From: Mesostigma viride
Taxonomy: Eukaryota > Streptophyta > Mesostigmatophyceae > Mesostigmatales > Mesostigmataceae
Direction: 5' to 3'
Assembly (NCBI GenBank): GCA_009746045.1
Contig: RPFO01000310.1
Span: forward strand, 4,769,817 to 4,833,816
Length of the DNA: 64,000 nt
The translations under genes and the position numbers were made by a program. Shown piece by piece: positions 33,804 to 44,598 of this stretch (the stretch's first letter is position 1; each line of letters starts with the position of its first letter). Under the pieces are notes generated by a model. The model ran no database searches. It worked only from the letters and a program-made list of their open reading frames with translations, and was not told the DNA's origin.

Positions 33804-34325
33804 CCACCGACAAGCGCTGACGCCAATATGACGTCCAGGTCCGCGCCGACCATGGGGCCCGCTGGCCCTCCAGGTCCAGCCGGTCCTCCCGGAGCCGGCA
33901 ACACTCCTTGAAGAAGGCGGAGGTCAGGGGCCCCATGGCCCCAAACTCCTCCAGGACAAAGGGCACCACACGATGGTGCCCGACGTCGCCGTAGGCCAGG
34001 AGCCTGGCCCGCTCCGCCCGGTCCGCCGTGTAACCTGCCGTGAGGGAGGCCCCAGCCACGTGGCTATAAGAGCCAAGGGCCGCGCCACCGAAACGTCAAT
34101 AAGCAGATGCCGGCCACCCCCCTCAAAGTCCAGCACCACGATGTCAGGCCGGTGGTTGGGGGAATAGAAGGCAGCGCCATCCGCATCCTCGGACCGGATG
34201 TTCGCGTGGGGGAAAACCGACCGAATCATGGCGAGCACCACCGTCGTCCGTCAGGAGGACAGTGTGCAAATACAAATACCAATTCTGATTCTGTTGGCCC
34301 CCCATGCAGGCAAGGTAGTGAGTCC
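33804..34325 (-). pseudogene. LINE F, C-terminal coding part right of copia B
   Basis: The minus strand reads the same residues as LINE C: HYLACMGGQQNQNW, SPNHRPDIVVLD, LLIDVSVARP and WSARTWTSYWRQR, with small frame breaks near 34050 and 34240. It joins the piece at 14308-14529. The 5' end is truncated near 34325, just inside the zinc motif. Restriction-like endonuclease residues RPD...D are present. Confidence 0.8.
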
Positions 34326-34412
34326 CCGTGGCCTTTTCGCGCAATGTGCAATCGTTTCTCTCCGGCGCATGCACGCCGCTCCGGACGACCCGCTGGGCTT
34401 TAAACTGCACAT
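34326..34412. other. ~87 bp of unassigned sequence between LINE F and LINE C
   Basis: This is neither LINE coding sequence nor LTR. Before element E inserted, it was the only sequence separating the two head-to-head LINE copies. It may be filler DNA from the integration junction. Confidence 0.4.
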
Positions 34413-34417
34413 GGTGA

Positions 34418-35000
34418 TGTTAAAATCGAGTTCGAATTTTATTAAAGGATAATTTTACGGTAATCAGGTTACAAACTCAGAGCCAAGCCCCCAGCTTAGT
34501 TTACCAGCGCAACCATAGCCATTGCCAGCATAGCAGCAACAACCGTTGGACCGCCGCAACACAATGCTGGCTTTTGGATCATCATCGTCTGTCAGGCGGC
34601 TAGGCTAGCCTGCAGCGCTAGGCACCGACGCAAGCCTGGGAACGCATCTCCGTTACACATCTCCGTTACAACACACCAGCCGAGTACCGACCAATCGACA
34701 CACACCAGTATCTCGCCACTTGTCACGCCAGCCGGCAGTACCCAGAATCCTAGTCCGCACCTCAGTACCGGACCAGTGCCTCACAGCCAAAGTCTAGGGC
34801 GTAACTCACGAGGCATAACGCACACAGCGTAACTTAAATCGTTGTGGATCACACAAGCCAAAATTCAGCCGAACCTCAAAACGGCTAAGTCCCAATGCGC
34901 CGAATTAACCCGAACGCCTCGAACCACAAAATGGCTAAGTACCGGCACACAATCATTAATTATTTCCATGTGACTGCGAGCTGAAACCTATAATATAACA
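34418..35000 (-). repeat. Copia E 3' LTR
   Basis: 583 bp with TG..CA termini (TGTTA/TAACA inverted). Contains an AATAAA on the minus strand close to its inner T/A-rich end. Confidence 0.85.
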
Positions 35001-35474
35001 CCAGCCGCTTTTTCCCGAGCAGTCACACATCCCACCAATCATTATCTCACTCAGCTCGAGAGTAACCGACAGACACCTCACCAGGAAGCACTAACACAGG
35101 ACGCTATGTACTAGGGGAGTCCGCACCCCTCACTTGGCGCCCATTCACGCCCTGGTAGTACAACCAGCATCTGTCAGTAAGTCAAGTAAGCAAGCGAGAA
35201 TACAAGACTGATCAAAAGACCACCCTCGGCTCCAACACCAACCACACCCTGAACCCACGGACTTTCACACATCACCAACCACAGTCCCCGCCTCCGATCA
35301 GGTCCTCAACCCAGGACCATCCCATCAGGTACATCCCCACCAAGATAGAGTTATCCAACCGTACTGGGTCATCCTGAGATGGGCTCGATCCAGGGGTCAT
35401 TCCCAGCCCACATGTAATGCGTCCCAACGCCTGCCAGCCTGAAATTCTCATGCCACATGGTCCATTGCCCAGAT

Positions 35475-38400
35475 CTACATCAAACCATCCAGCAGTCCTT
35501 GCAGATCCCCGAGAGAGCCCCCCATGACCATCCGCAGGAGGCGATACTGGTCGCGCGCCCCAGCAAACAGCTTGGTCAGCGCATCAGCCGGGTTGAGCTT
35601 CCCAGGTAGATGAAGCACGCTCACTGCGTATGACAGTTCCTTGAGTAGTAGGAAATCCAGGTCGCGCGTCCTGGACAGGCTGTTGAGAATGAAACTCACA
35701 AGCGGCTGACTGTCGGTATGCACAGTCGTGGTCAGTACCAAACGAGCATCCAGCCACTTGCCCATCCAGCGCAGAAATTGCTCTAGATACAGGGACGCCT
35801 TGATGCACTCACACACCCCGCGACACTCATTGGTATCCGATCCAACTGCCACCCTGCGGCACAACCTAGAGTACCACCCACAGAGCGAACCATTGCCCTT
35901 GGGGTTGGAGAGCACAAACAAGCCGCCCATGCGAGCTCTCGTCTTGGTGAGCTCCCTGCCCTCGCCAGACGTGTCAGCAAAGCAATGCAACACAATCGGC
36001 TGAGAAAGAGACAAACCAGAAAGTACTACACCCTGGCTCTCAGCAACATACTGCTTGATCACAGACGGAGAAACGAGAGCCAACACCTCATCCACAGTCC
36101 TACTTAACACCAGCAGGTCAGGCCCACACACCGCTGCCATCCAGCCGAGCTTGCCACGCAATCTGCTCCACAAACCCTTGGCGCACAACTCCTCCACATC
36201 GCGCATGAGCTCCTCCCTGTACTTGTCAGGAATACCCAAGTGCATCCGGTGCTTACCCGACACCACCCGCAGGGTTTGCACCACCCCGCAAAACACCCGT
36301 GGCGTCTGCGGCCCCAATTGCTGCAACTCACCCACTGGGAACCGCCGCCCAATGTCAGCATAGAATGCATGCAAGGCTGACCGCGAAGCAATGACACGCA
36401 AGTCATCCCCATGCAGTTGTACAAACATAGGACCAGACGGCATCCGCGCCACGAACAACGATGGGTCGTAGGGAGATACCTCAAACTCTGCGATCTCACC
36501 CAACGCACGCATGAGGGTTATCCTCCAAACAATCGACGCGCTCTGCAGACCCTCTATAGCCTTGCACAGACCCATGAACTCAGACGTGACCACCTCCTTC
36601 CAGAACGGCGGCGTCTGCACCACTAGAGGCGGAGTACCCTCCCACACCTCTTGCGCCACTTCCTCGCTAGAGTTAGGGAATGCGCGCTTGACATCAATGG
36701 ACGCACACGCGTAGTCCTTGCCTTCGTCCAGAAAGCTAAGAAAAATCATGCTAACCATCCTGAACGTGTCCCATGCCATCCCTGGGGTGTAGAGCTCCTC
36801 CTTGGCCAGCGGGCTAGTACCTGCAAACTCTTGTGATACCGGCCTCACGTAGCAGATCTCCACACCTGCCTTCACCTTGTGGGACAGCACCATCTTCAGC
36901 GGAAGCACCCTAGCCCCCTTCGGCACCGTGTCAAGCGGTTCATACACCCCGTAGCCCTGCCACTCCTCAAGTGCCTTACGGAATGCACACCACCAGCTCG
37001 AGAACCCACTAGGCGTTGACATCTGCAGTACAAGCTCAGGGAATGTGATCGGGGAATGTGCGGCTATGTCCCTCTCAGTGATTCCTAGGCTGTTGGGATG
37101 CAGTAATGCAGGCATAACCAGGTCAGCAGCTGGCGGGAGATCAGCGCCCCACGCTACACCCTCCGTACCCGACAGTGCTGCTAGCCTAGCCACTGTGCTG
37201 CAAATGCGACTGAGAGGCTCGACTGACTTGTAAGACTGTAGCTCTATCGACCCGTGACCTACTCGGGTTAGCAATGAGCTCTGAATCCGCACATCAGGAT
37301 GGTCCAGGAAAGGAAGTCCCAAAATGGCGGGTCCATCATACCCCTCGAGCACGCAAAACGGCGTCTCCTCCCCAAGATCGTCAGCATTACCTCACCCCGC
37401 ACCGGCATCCTCACTAACCCGGAGAAGTCCTCCACATACCTCCACCTGGACGCAGTGCACGGCAGATGCCTGGCTACTCCCTCACCCAGCAAGCACACCA
37501 CCGCGTCAGTGTCCACTTCCAATCGACAACTACCCAGCCCGTCCGAATACCAGTTGGCAAGCTTAGAGACCGCAGCCACCAGCTCACCTGGCTCACCTCT
37601 CTCCTCGACAGCCTCGCTGTCGTCCATGGGGCTATCGCCCTCACTCGGCAATATAGGCCCCGCGTCGGCCAACCCGCCAACGCCACCAGCCTGCTGCCCC
37701 GCACCTGCGGTCAATGCCCCAGCATCGCCGGCCCGTGCAACCCCACCTTCGGCTGGCTCACCCGCCTCACCGGACCGTGGTACCATCCCACCTTCGGCCA
37801 CCCGCTCCTTGCCGGCCCGCGAGATGTTGCCCCCCAACTGCCGCTGCTCGCCCACCGTGGCAGCGCGTCGAGCTTCCTGCAGGCGCTCCACTAGGCGGGC
37901 TAGTACCGCGGCGCGCTGCTTCTCCTGGTCGTCAACGGCTGGGGCAACCCCCGAACCGCCCGACCCCACGCTAGCGGGACCGCCCTTGGAAGGTGGCAAC
38001 CCAGCTTCCGGCGAAAGGGAGCGAGTAGGTTGATCAGGCCCACCCCCCTCCCTCACCCCCCCTGCAGCCCCGGGATCCCCCGCCTCACCCCCAGCCTGCA
38101 CACTGGGGTCCCTAACACCTTCCTCAGCGGGTGGGTCTGGCGGCCCCAGCCCGTCATAGTAGGGGCGCAGGTGTTTCCACGCTAGCAGCTTGTCGTAGCA
38201 ACTGTCCTCTAGCGCTACCGAAGCAAGCATGTGATCAGGATCGATCTCCTTGACCACACCGGGACCTCTCCATAGGCCCCGTTTTCCATGACTGCCCTCC
38301 GCGTAGGCCCAGACCCTGGCGTTCACGCACGGCACATAAACCTGTCCACGTCGCAGGTCCATCTTTACCATGCGCACGTAACGATCGCTCAAATAATCCC

Positions 38401-39352
38401 TGTACTCTTCCACAGCCTCAGGTGACAACAAGCCCATCTCCACTCCCTTAGGCGTGACTGCCACCTGCCCACCCAACACCTTGACCATTACACGGTTGTT
38501 GAGACATTGCTCTATCTCATTGCAGATCACCAGCCTCTCACGATACGAGCCTGTTCTCATCTTCTCCATGCATGCCATCACCTGCTTCGATGTCTGTATG
38601 TGGCGCTCGACAAGACCCTGGTGCTCGTGGTCAGCTACCCCAGCAAGTTCTATCTTCCCCACACCCGGCTCACCCACACAGCACTCAAACTGCTGATCGC
38701 ACTCCAACACAGATGCCACACCAAACTTGGACCTGAGGAGACGCAATGCATCACACAAGTGCTCCTTCAGCTTGCGCTCAAGTGGCACCATGACCTTGTA
38801 CCTGGAGAACCTGCCCACTGCAAGCACGTAGTCTCTGTCGTCATACATGAATACATCACACTGCACCACACCTCGCTCAAACTCTGGCCTACGTGCATGG
38901 AACTTGTGCGGTTTAGGTGCCCGCTCCTGACATTTGCGACACCTTAACCACACCTGCTTGCACATATCCACTAAGTCTGTGAACCCTAGCATGGCTGCCC
39001 ACTCCTCACCCGCATGCCCATGCCCTAGTGCTTTGTGTAACCGTGTGGCCATGTTAAGTACACTGAGCGACCCGGCTGCCTCACCGCACGCCGCACCATT
39101 CACATGTGCTGAACTAGGGTCTGGTGAGGTACCACCTACCGGCGGCCCGCCCGCTGCGGTGTGCCCCCCTGCAGCGCCTCCAACCCACTCATTCCCCATC
39201 CCCTGAGACACTGCCCTTCCCCCTTCTGCAGCTGTCCCATGCTCCAGGTGGCCCCCCTTCTCCCTAGTGCCTGCTAGCACCGCCACCTGAGCACCCAGGT
39301 AGGGTGAGTACACCTGGGGGGTCGAGCTGGCCTCCCCTGCACCAGCCCGCAT
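35475..39352 (-). pseudogene. Copia E pol: integrase, protease-like, RT, RNase H; one frameshift
   Basis: Two overlapping frames (39352-37268 and 37352-35475) need a 1-nt shift near 37350, inside the protease-like domain. In order: HHCC-type zinc motif (HKALGH...CRKC, near 38950), integrase D (VVQCDVFMY), D (VLECDQQFE) and E (HQGLVERHIQ); a Gly/Pro-rich linker; protease-like EVDTDAVVCLLGE (near 37500) and, after the shift, GPAILGLPFLDHP (near 37320); RT with ASIDVKRAFP (near 36700) and LHGDDLRVIA (near 36400); RNase H with HCFADTSGEG, GSDTNECRG and NPADALTKL, stop at 35475. As in A and B, the protease-like domain lies between integrase and RT. No second protease is seen upstream of integrase. 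Confidence 0.85.
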
Positions 39353-39367
39353 GCCAACCTCACCTAG

Positions 39368-39579
39368 TCACCTACGGCCACCGCCCTGGGCCGCTGGGCA
39401 CAGGTGAGTGTCCCTCGCAAAGTGCCCTGGCTGCCCACACCTGTGACACACCGCTGGTGCTTGCGAGTTGGCGTTGCTGCGTGCCTGGAGAGTGTCCTTG
39501 TGCCTGTGATAGCAATTGGCTGCCATGTGTCCCGACTTCCCACACACAAAGCATGCCCCATGCACCGCCGGCTGTGCAC

Positions 39580-39623
<44 letters not shown>

Positions 39624-40597
39624 GAGCGCTGTTGCTGCTGATACGGCGACGCAGCTGCAGGCTGTTGTGCATGCTGCTGCTGCTGCGGGTATGGCTGCTG
39701 TCTACCTTGCTGCCATCGCTTCCCAGGCATGCGCTGCGCTCGGCTGAAGCTGCCCTTATTGCCCCTACGCATCGGGCCCCCATTGCCCCGAGGCCCGCTG
39801 GGCCCCGCGCCGCTAGAGCCACCACCGCCCGCAATGGCGGCCACCTTGCCCCCATCCGGCGCTTTAGCAGCACCACCTTGGGCACCACCAGAAGAAGGAA
39901 TGGAATTCACAGCGACAGGCGGTAATGCAGGGGAAATCAGACCCAGCTCATTGAGCTTACCTTGGGCCCGCAGTTGGGCCACCATGTCCCTCTCCTCACC
40001 CTCGACAATGCCCGTGATAACCTCAATCGCCTTATTGAGATCATCCTCGGCTTTCTCACGCTTGAGAGCTGCCATGGCATTCTGGAAATTAAGGTCCTTG
40101 GCATTGCGAACATAACGGTCCACCACCGCCAGTTCCACCACCGGAATGCCATCCTTTACACTCTCGTTTCTCGCATTTCTCAAAGCGAGAAGGTCGAGTG
40201 TGTAGGGACGCTTCGGCACCCAATTATAAATGCCAACATGACGAGACTTGGCAGATGCTTTCGATTCAAGAAGTGCTGCACGCAACCTACCTCCAATTGC
40301 AGCGCCCTCGATTTTCTCGTCACGGCAGGAGCGCAGGCAATTTACTAGAATGGCGTTGTCGGCTCTAAACATTCCGGCATCCCGGAATAGCCCATACAGA
40401 TCCTCGGTTTTATCTGCATGATCCGCCACAAACGCCTCAAACCTGTCACAGAAATCCTCTACCAATGTCACTGCCGCATCAAGAGGAATTGTCCCGACTC
40501 GTGTTTTGCACAGCTCTATCAAATTCTTCTCATTTCTTAAATCCTTCCACCCAGTACGCTTTCTCGAATCCGTCTCTTCTTGTTCTTGATCCGACAT
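39368..40597 (-). CDS. Copia E gag, 409 aa, two zinc knuckles
   Basis: Starts at ATG 40597 (MSDQEQEETD), 40 bp inside the 5' LTR. The N-terminal ~230 residues are helical and capsid-like. Then come a Gly/Pro-rich linker, a polyglutamine tract (about 39590-39650), and two CCHC knuckles: CFVCGKSGHMAANC (C-x2-C-x4-H-x4-C) and CHRCGQPGHFARDTHLC (spacing C-x2-C-x4-H-x6-C). It ends 15 bp before the pol frame opens. The frame is intact. It forms the retrotransposon particle and binds its RNA (family knowledge). Confidence 0.85.
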
Positions 40598-40637
40598 TGC
40601 TACGTTTTTCCTTATTAATTAACCCCGTCCTAGTACA

Positions 40638-41228
40638 TGTTAAAATCGAGTTCGAATTTTATTAAAGGATAATTTTACGGTAATCAGGTTACAAACTCAG
40701 AGCCAAGCCCCCAGCTTAATTTACCAGCGCAACCATAGCCATTGCCAGCATAGCAGCAACAACCGTTGGACCGCCGCAACACAATGCTGGCTTTTGGATC
40801 ATCATCGTCTGTCAGGCGGCTAGGCTAGCCTGCAGCGCTAGGCACCGACGCAAGCCTGGGAACGCATCTCCGTTACACATCTCCGTTACAACACACCAGC
40901 CGAGTACCGACCAATCGACACACACCAGTATCTCGCCACTTGTCACGCCAGCCGGCAGTACCCAGAATCCTAGTCCGCACCTCAGTACCGGACCACGGGA
41001 CCAGTGCCTCACAGCCAAAGTCTAGGGCGTAACTCACGAGGCATAACGCACACAGCGTAACTTAAATCGTTGTGGATCACACAAGCCAAAATTCAGCCGA
41101 ACCTCAAAACGGCTAAGTCCCAATGCGCCGAATTAACCCGAACGCCTCGAACCACAAAATGGCTAAGTACCGGCACACAATCATTAATTATTTCCATGTG
41201 ACTGCGAGCTGAAACCTATAATATAACA
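40638..41228 (-). repeat. Copia E 5' LTR
   Basis: 591 bp, same family as 34418-35000, with an extra 8 bp. On the coding strand it is followed by TGTACTAGGACGGGG, the primer-binding-site position. Confidence 0.85.
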
Positions 41229-41233
41229 GGTGA

Positions 41234-43967
41234 CCCCCCGCCTGCTCCTCACCCCTCTCGGGCGTGGTGTGCGCGGCCTCCAGGGTGCGGTTATTGCCCG
41301 TTGCCGACGCTTTCTGCAGGGGGACTGGGAGGGGCTGTTTGGCGTGCCGCCCCCGCGCACGGCCCGGCTGTCGGGGGAGGTCAACTTCGAGCGGGTGGCC
41401 GCCGATGTCATCCGCCTCGTCCGCGAGGGGCAGCTCAGCCGGGCCATGACCCGCTTGGAAATGGCCAAGCTGGCCCCCGCCAATGCGGCTACCCTGGCGG
41501 CCTTGGAGGCTCTTCACCCTGCGGAGCCCGGATTCCAGCTGCCCGTGCCGGACCCCCTGCCGGCCCCCCTCCGGCTGGACCGCGACTGCTTCCTGGAGGT
41601 GATGCGTGCGGTCCCGCGGGCTTCCTCTACCGGGCCGTCGGGCTGGCGCTACGAGCACTTGGAGGTCCTGGTGGGGCATGGGGGCGAGGACATTCTCTTT
41701 GACACCCTCATTGACCTGGCGGCTGGTCGCGTTCCTCCCGCTGCGCGCGAGTGGTTAGCGGGCGCTCGCCTCCTCGCTCTGCTCAAGGGTGTCTTGCCCC
41801 CCCCGAGGGCAAGGTGCGCCCGATCGCCTGCGGTGAGGTGCTCCGCAAGCTCGTGGGCAAAGTGATCTGCCGCCAAAAGGCGCCCGAGCTCCGTGCCTTT
41901 TTCTGCCCGCCCCTCGCAGCGGGTGAGACCTCGGTGGCGGCCCAGCTGGGGGTGACGACTCCAGGCGGGGCGGATATCCTCATCCATTCGGTGCAGGCCT
42001 ACCTCGAGGCCCACCCCACCCACGCTGTCGTCAAGGTCGACTGCCACAACGCGTTCAACAGTCTGTCCCGCGCCAGCATGTTTGCGGCCGTCATGGAGTC
42101 CTTCGAGGACTTGTACGCTTGGACAGCCGTGTGCTACGGCCAGCCCGGCCAACTGGTTCACATCATGGAGGACGGCACTCGCGGCGGCCTGCTGTCGCGG
42201 TCTGCATGGCACCCAGCAAGGGGACCCCCTGGGACCCCTGTACTTTGCCGCCCCCCTCCAGGGTTGCCTCCAAGCGGTCCATGCCGCCCACCCGGCGGTC
42301 GCTATTCAGGCCTACTTGGATGATATCTACCTTCTGGGCCCTGTGCCGGACACCACCGCGGCTCTGCTGGCACTGCAGACCGCGGTGGCCGGCATCAACC
42401 TCCAGTTGACCCTGGCCAAGTGCGCGGTGTACTCGCCCCAAGGTGATTGCTCCGGCTTTCCGCCCCAGCTCTTGGGCCGGGACGAGCGCCTCCAGGGGTT
42501 GGAGGTCCTCGGCGTTCCGGTTGGCGACCCCGCGTTTGTCATCGATGCTCTGCGGGCCGCCCTCGAGGCACGCACTGAGGTACTGCCCTTGATTGCGCGC
42601 CTTCATGATTCGCAGACCAAGGGTCTGCTTCTGTGGTTTTGCGCTCACCCTCGCGTCGTTCACTGGCTCCGGGGCGCTCTTCCGGCTCAGGTCCGGCTGG
42701 CCGCCGAGGGCCACGACGAACGCATCCAGTCGGCCTTGGCGCAGCTGGTCCCGGGCCCCGACCTCCCGCCACATGCTATTCGCATTGCCTCCCTGCCTGC
42801 ACGGATGGGTGGCTGCGGTCTGACTCGTGCCGCCCGGCTGGCCCCAGCAGCATTTTTGGGCTCTGTCGCTCATGGTCGTGGGCGGAAAGCTGCCGGCTCC
42901 TGCCCCTTTTGGCAACAGCAGCGCCTGACCTCCTGGACCCCAGCAGCCCTTTGCCCTTCGTCACCGCCATCCAGGAGGCCTATGCTGAGATCCAGCAGGC
43001 CTGTTCTCCCGTCCGTGCCGCTCAGGCGGTACAGCGCCACCTCCCTCGCGGCACTCCCTCGGTCGCCTCCGTTCAATCTCCCGCCGCATTCCCTGCTCGC
43101 GTCATCGATAAACACCAGAAAACCTACGCGGGTATTCTGCACACGGCTGATTGGATTGCTCTTTTCGCGGACCTCAACGCCCAGGGACGTGCGTGGCTGT
43201 TCTCGCTTTCCTTGCGGAGTGTGGGCTCGGCGTACCTTCGTGCTCTTCCCATGGCCCCCCCATTCGCCTTGGCTCCCAGCCACTACTCGGTGGCGCTCCG
43301 GCACCAGCTATTTGCCCCGCAGCCTCTTGTTCCGGCCGGGCGGCCTTGTGGTAGCTGTGGGCAGCCGCTGGATCCCACGGGGACTCACTACCTTGCCTGC
43401 ATGGGGGGCCAACAGAATCAGAATTGGTATTTGTATTTGCACACTGTCCTCCTGACGGTGGTGCTCGCCATGATTCGGTCGGTTTTCCCCCACGCGAACA
43501 TCCGGTCCGAGGATGCGGATGGCGCTGCCTTCTATTCCCCCAACCACCGGCCTGACATCGTGGTGCTGGACTTTGAGGGGGGTGGCCGGCATCTGCTTAT
43601 TGACGTTTCGGTGGCGCGGCCCTTGGCTCTTAGCCACGTGGCTGGGGCCTCCCTCACGGCAGGTTACACGGCGGACCGGGCGGAGCGGGCCAAGCTCCTG
43701 GCCTACGGCGACATCGGGCACCATCGTGTGGTGCCCTTTGTCCTGGAGGAGTTTGGGGCCATGGGGCCCCTGACCTCCGCCTTCTTCAAGGAGTGTTGCC
43801 GGCTCCGGGAGGACCGGCTGGACCTGGAGGGCCAGCGGGCCCCATGGTCGGCGCGGACCTGGACGTCATATTGGCGTCAGCGCTTGTCGGTGGCGCTGAC
43901 TCGGGCCATGGCTGACATCATGCTCCGCCGTACGCGGGCTGATTTTGCGGTGCAGCAGGGCTATTAG
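41234..43967 (+). pseudogene. LINE C reverse transcriptase / restriction-like endonuclease, three frameshifts
   Basis: Frame 1 (to about 41805): N-terminal RT part with SSTGPSGWRYEHL, typical of R2-like RTs. Shift in a C-run near 41805; then EGKVRPIACGEVLRKL and VVKVDCHNAFNS (catalytic Asp of motif A). Shift near 42200; then GTQQGDPLGPLY, AYLDDIYLLG (Y-x-D-D) and RMGGCGLTRAARLAP. Shift near 42880; then KTYAGILHTADW, zinc motif CGSCGQ...HYLAC and RPDIVVLD...LLIDVSV (restriction-like endonuclease), stop at 43965-43967. The first shift is in a homopolymer. Fully homologous to LINE D. Confidence 0.8.
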
Positions 43968-44107
43968 GTTCCTCCCGTTAGGCGTTTCCATTGGTCTTAT
44001 CGTAGTATAGAGCTTTGACATGGCTCTGTATATAGGTTTCTAGCTGGGCGTTTGTTTTGGTTTGAGTGATTTCACTCTGCTGTAAGTAATTATATTTTTA
44101 ATATATA
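41234..44107 (+). mobile_element. LINE C: RLE-type non-LTR retrotransposon, 5'-truncated
   Basis: Runs from the region just N-terminal to the RT through the endonuclease and about 140 bp of 3' UTR ending in AT-rich sequence (TTTTTAATATATAT). Head-to-head with LINE F, whose matching part is nearly identical. It keeps the empty site of copia B (around 43890). Confidence 0.85.
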
Positions 44108-44293
44108 TAAAGCTAAACTTGTGATGCTGGAGAACATGTTGGGTTGGTCAGATTGATGAATGATCATCAAAACCATGCAAAAACAGAGGGTTATAGCGTA
44201 CGATTAGCGCATAATACACCGTAATAATGAAGCGTATTATACATTATACACCTGGGCCGCGTACGATAGCGTATTGCGTATGATTATTCACTG

Positions 44294-44475
44294 CCCACGG
44301 GCGCAGCGGGGGGGGGGGCAGCGAGGAGCTTCCCACGGGCGCAGCGGGGGGGGGCAGAGACGAGCTTCCCACGGGCGCAGCGGGGGGGGGCATGCAGCGA
44401 CGAGCTTCCCACGGGCGCAGCGGGGGGGGGGCAGCGACGAGCTTCCCACGGGTGCATGCAGCGGGGGGCAGCGAG
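44294..44475. repeat. G-rich minisatellite, right part
   Basis: Four to five further units of the array at 10603-10949. It begins with the right copy of the hAT target duplication (CCCACGGG, 44294-44301). Confidence 0.85.
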
Positions 44476-44598
44476 GGGCCTAGCAGCACATCGCAAGTTG
44501 CTCCTCAGTTAGGTCTTGATGTGCGCAGAGGATTTTGGGCAAGGGATTGCCCTGCCATACTACAGGTACAGGCGGCCAGGCTGTGATTACTACCTGTT

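Larger units (their letters stand above)
34418..41228 (-). mobile_element. Copia element E (minus strand), 6.8 kb
   Basis: Flanked by GGTGA (34413-34417, 41229-41233). LTRs 34418-35000 (583 bp) and 40638-41228 (591 bp) both start TGTTA and end TAACA. They differ by an 8-bp duplication near 40995 and at least one substitution. Minus-strand order: LTR, gag, pol, about 470 bp non-coding, LTR. A purine tract GGGAAAAAGCGG precedes the 3' LTR. It is a different copia family from A and B: TG..CA ends, no ORF1 and two zinc knuckles. Confidence 0.88.
10950..44293 (+). mobile_element. hAT transposon inflated to 33.3 kb by nested insertions
   Basis: The 18-bp terminal inverted repeats are identical: CAGTGAATAATCATACGC at 10950-10967 and its complement at 44276-44293. 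The 8-bp duplications CCCACGGG flank it at 10942-10949 and 44294-44301. An 8-bp TSD and CAGTG termini are diagnostic of the hAT superfamily. Sub-terminal regions (10950-11110 and about 44190-44290) are dense in GCGTA/TACGC motifs, as hAT transposase-binding regions usually are. A broken hAT transposase C-terminus lies inside (11323-11792). The hAT's own sequence is about 10950-12235 plus about 44108-44293, roughly 1.5 kb. All else is nested retroelements and DNA elements. Confidence 0.85.

Noticed and set aside
39551-39747. Plus-strand alanine-rich ORF opposite copia E gag
   Set aside because: Complement of the polyglutamine CAG-type tract in gag.
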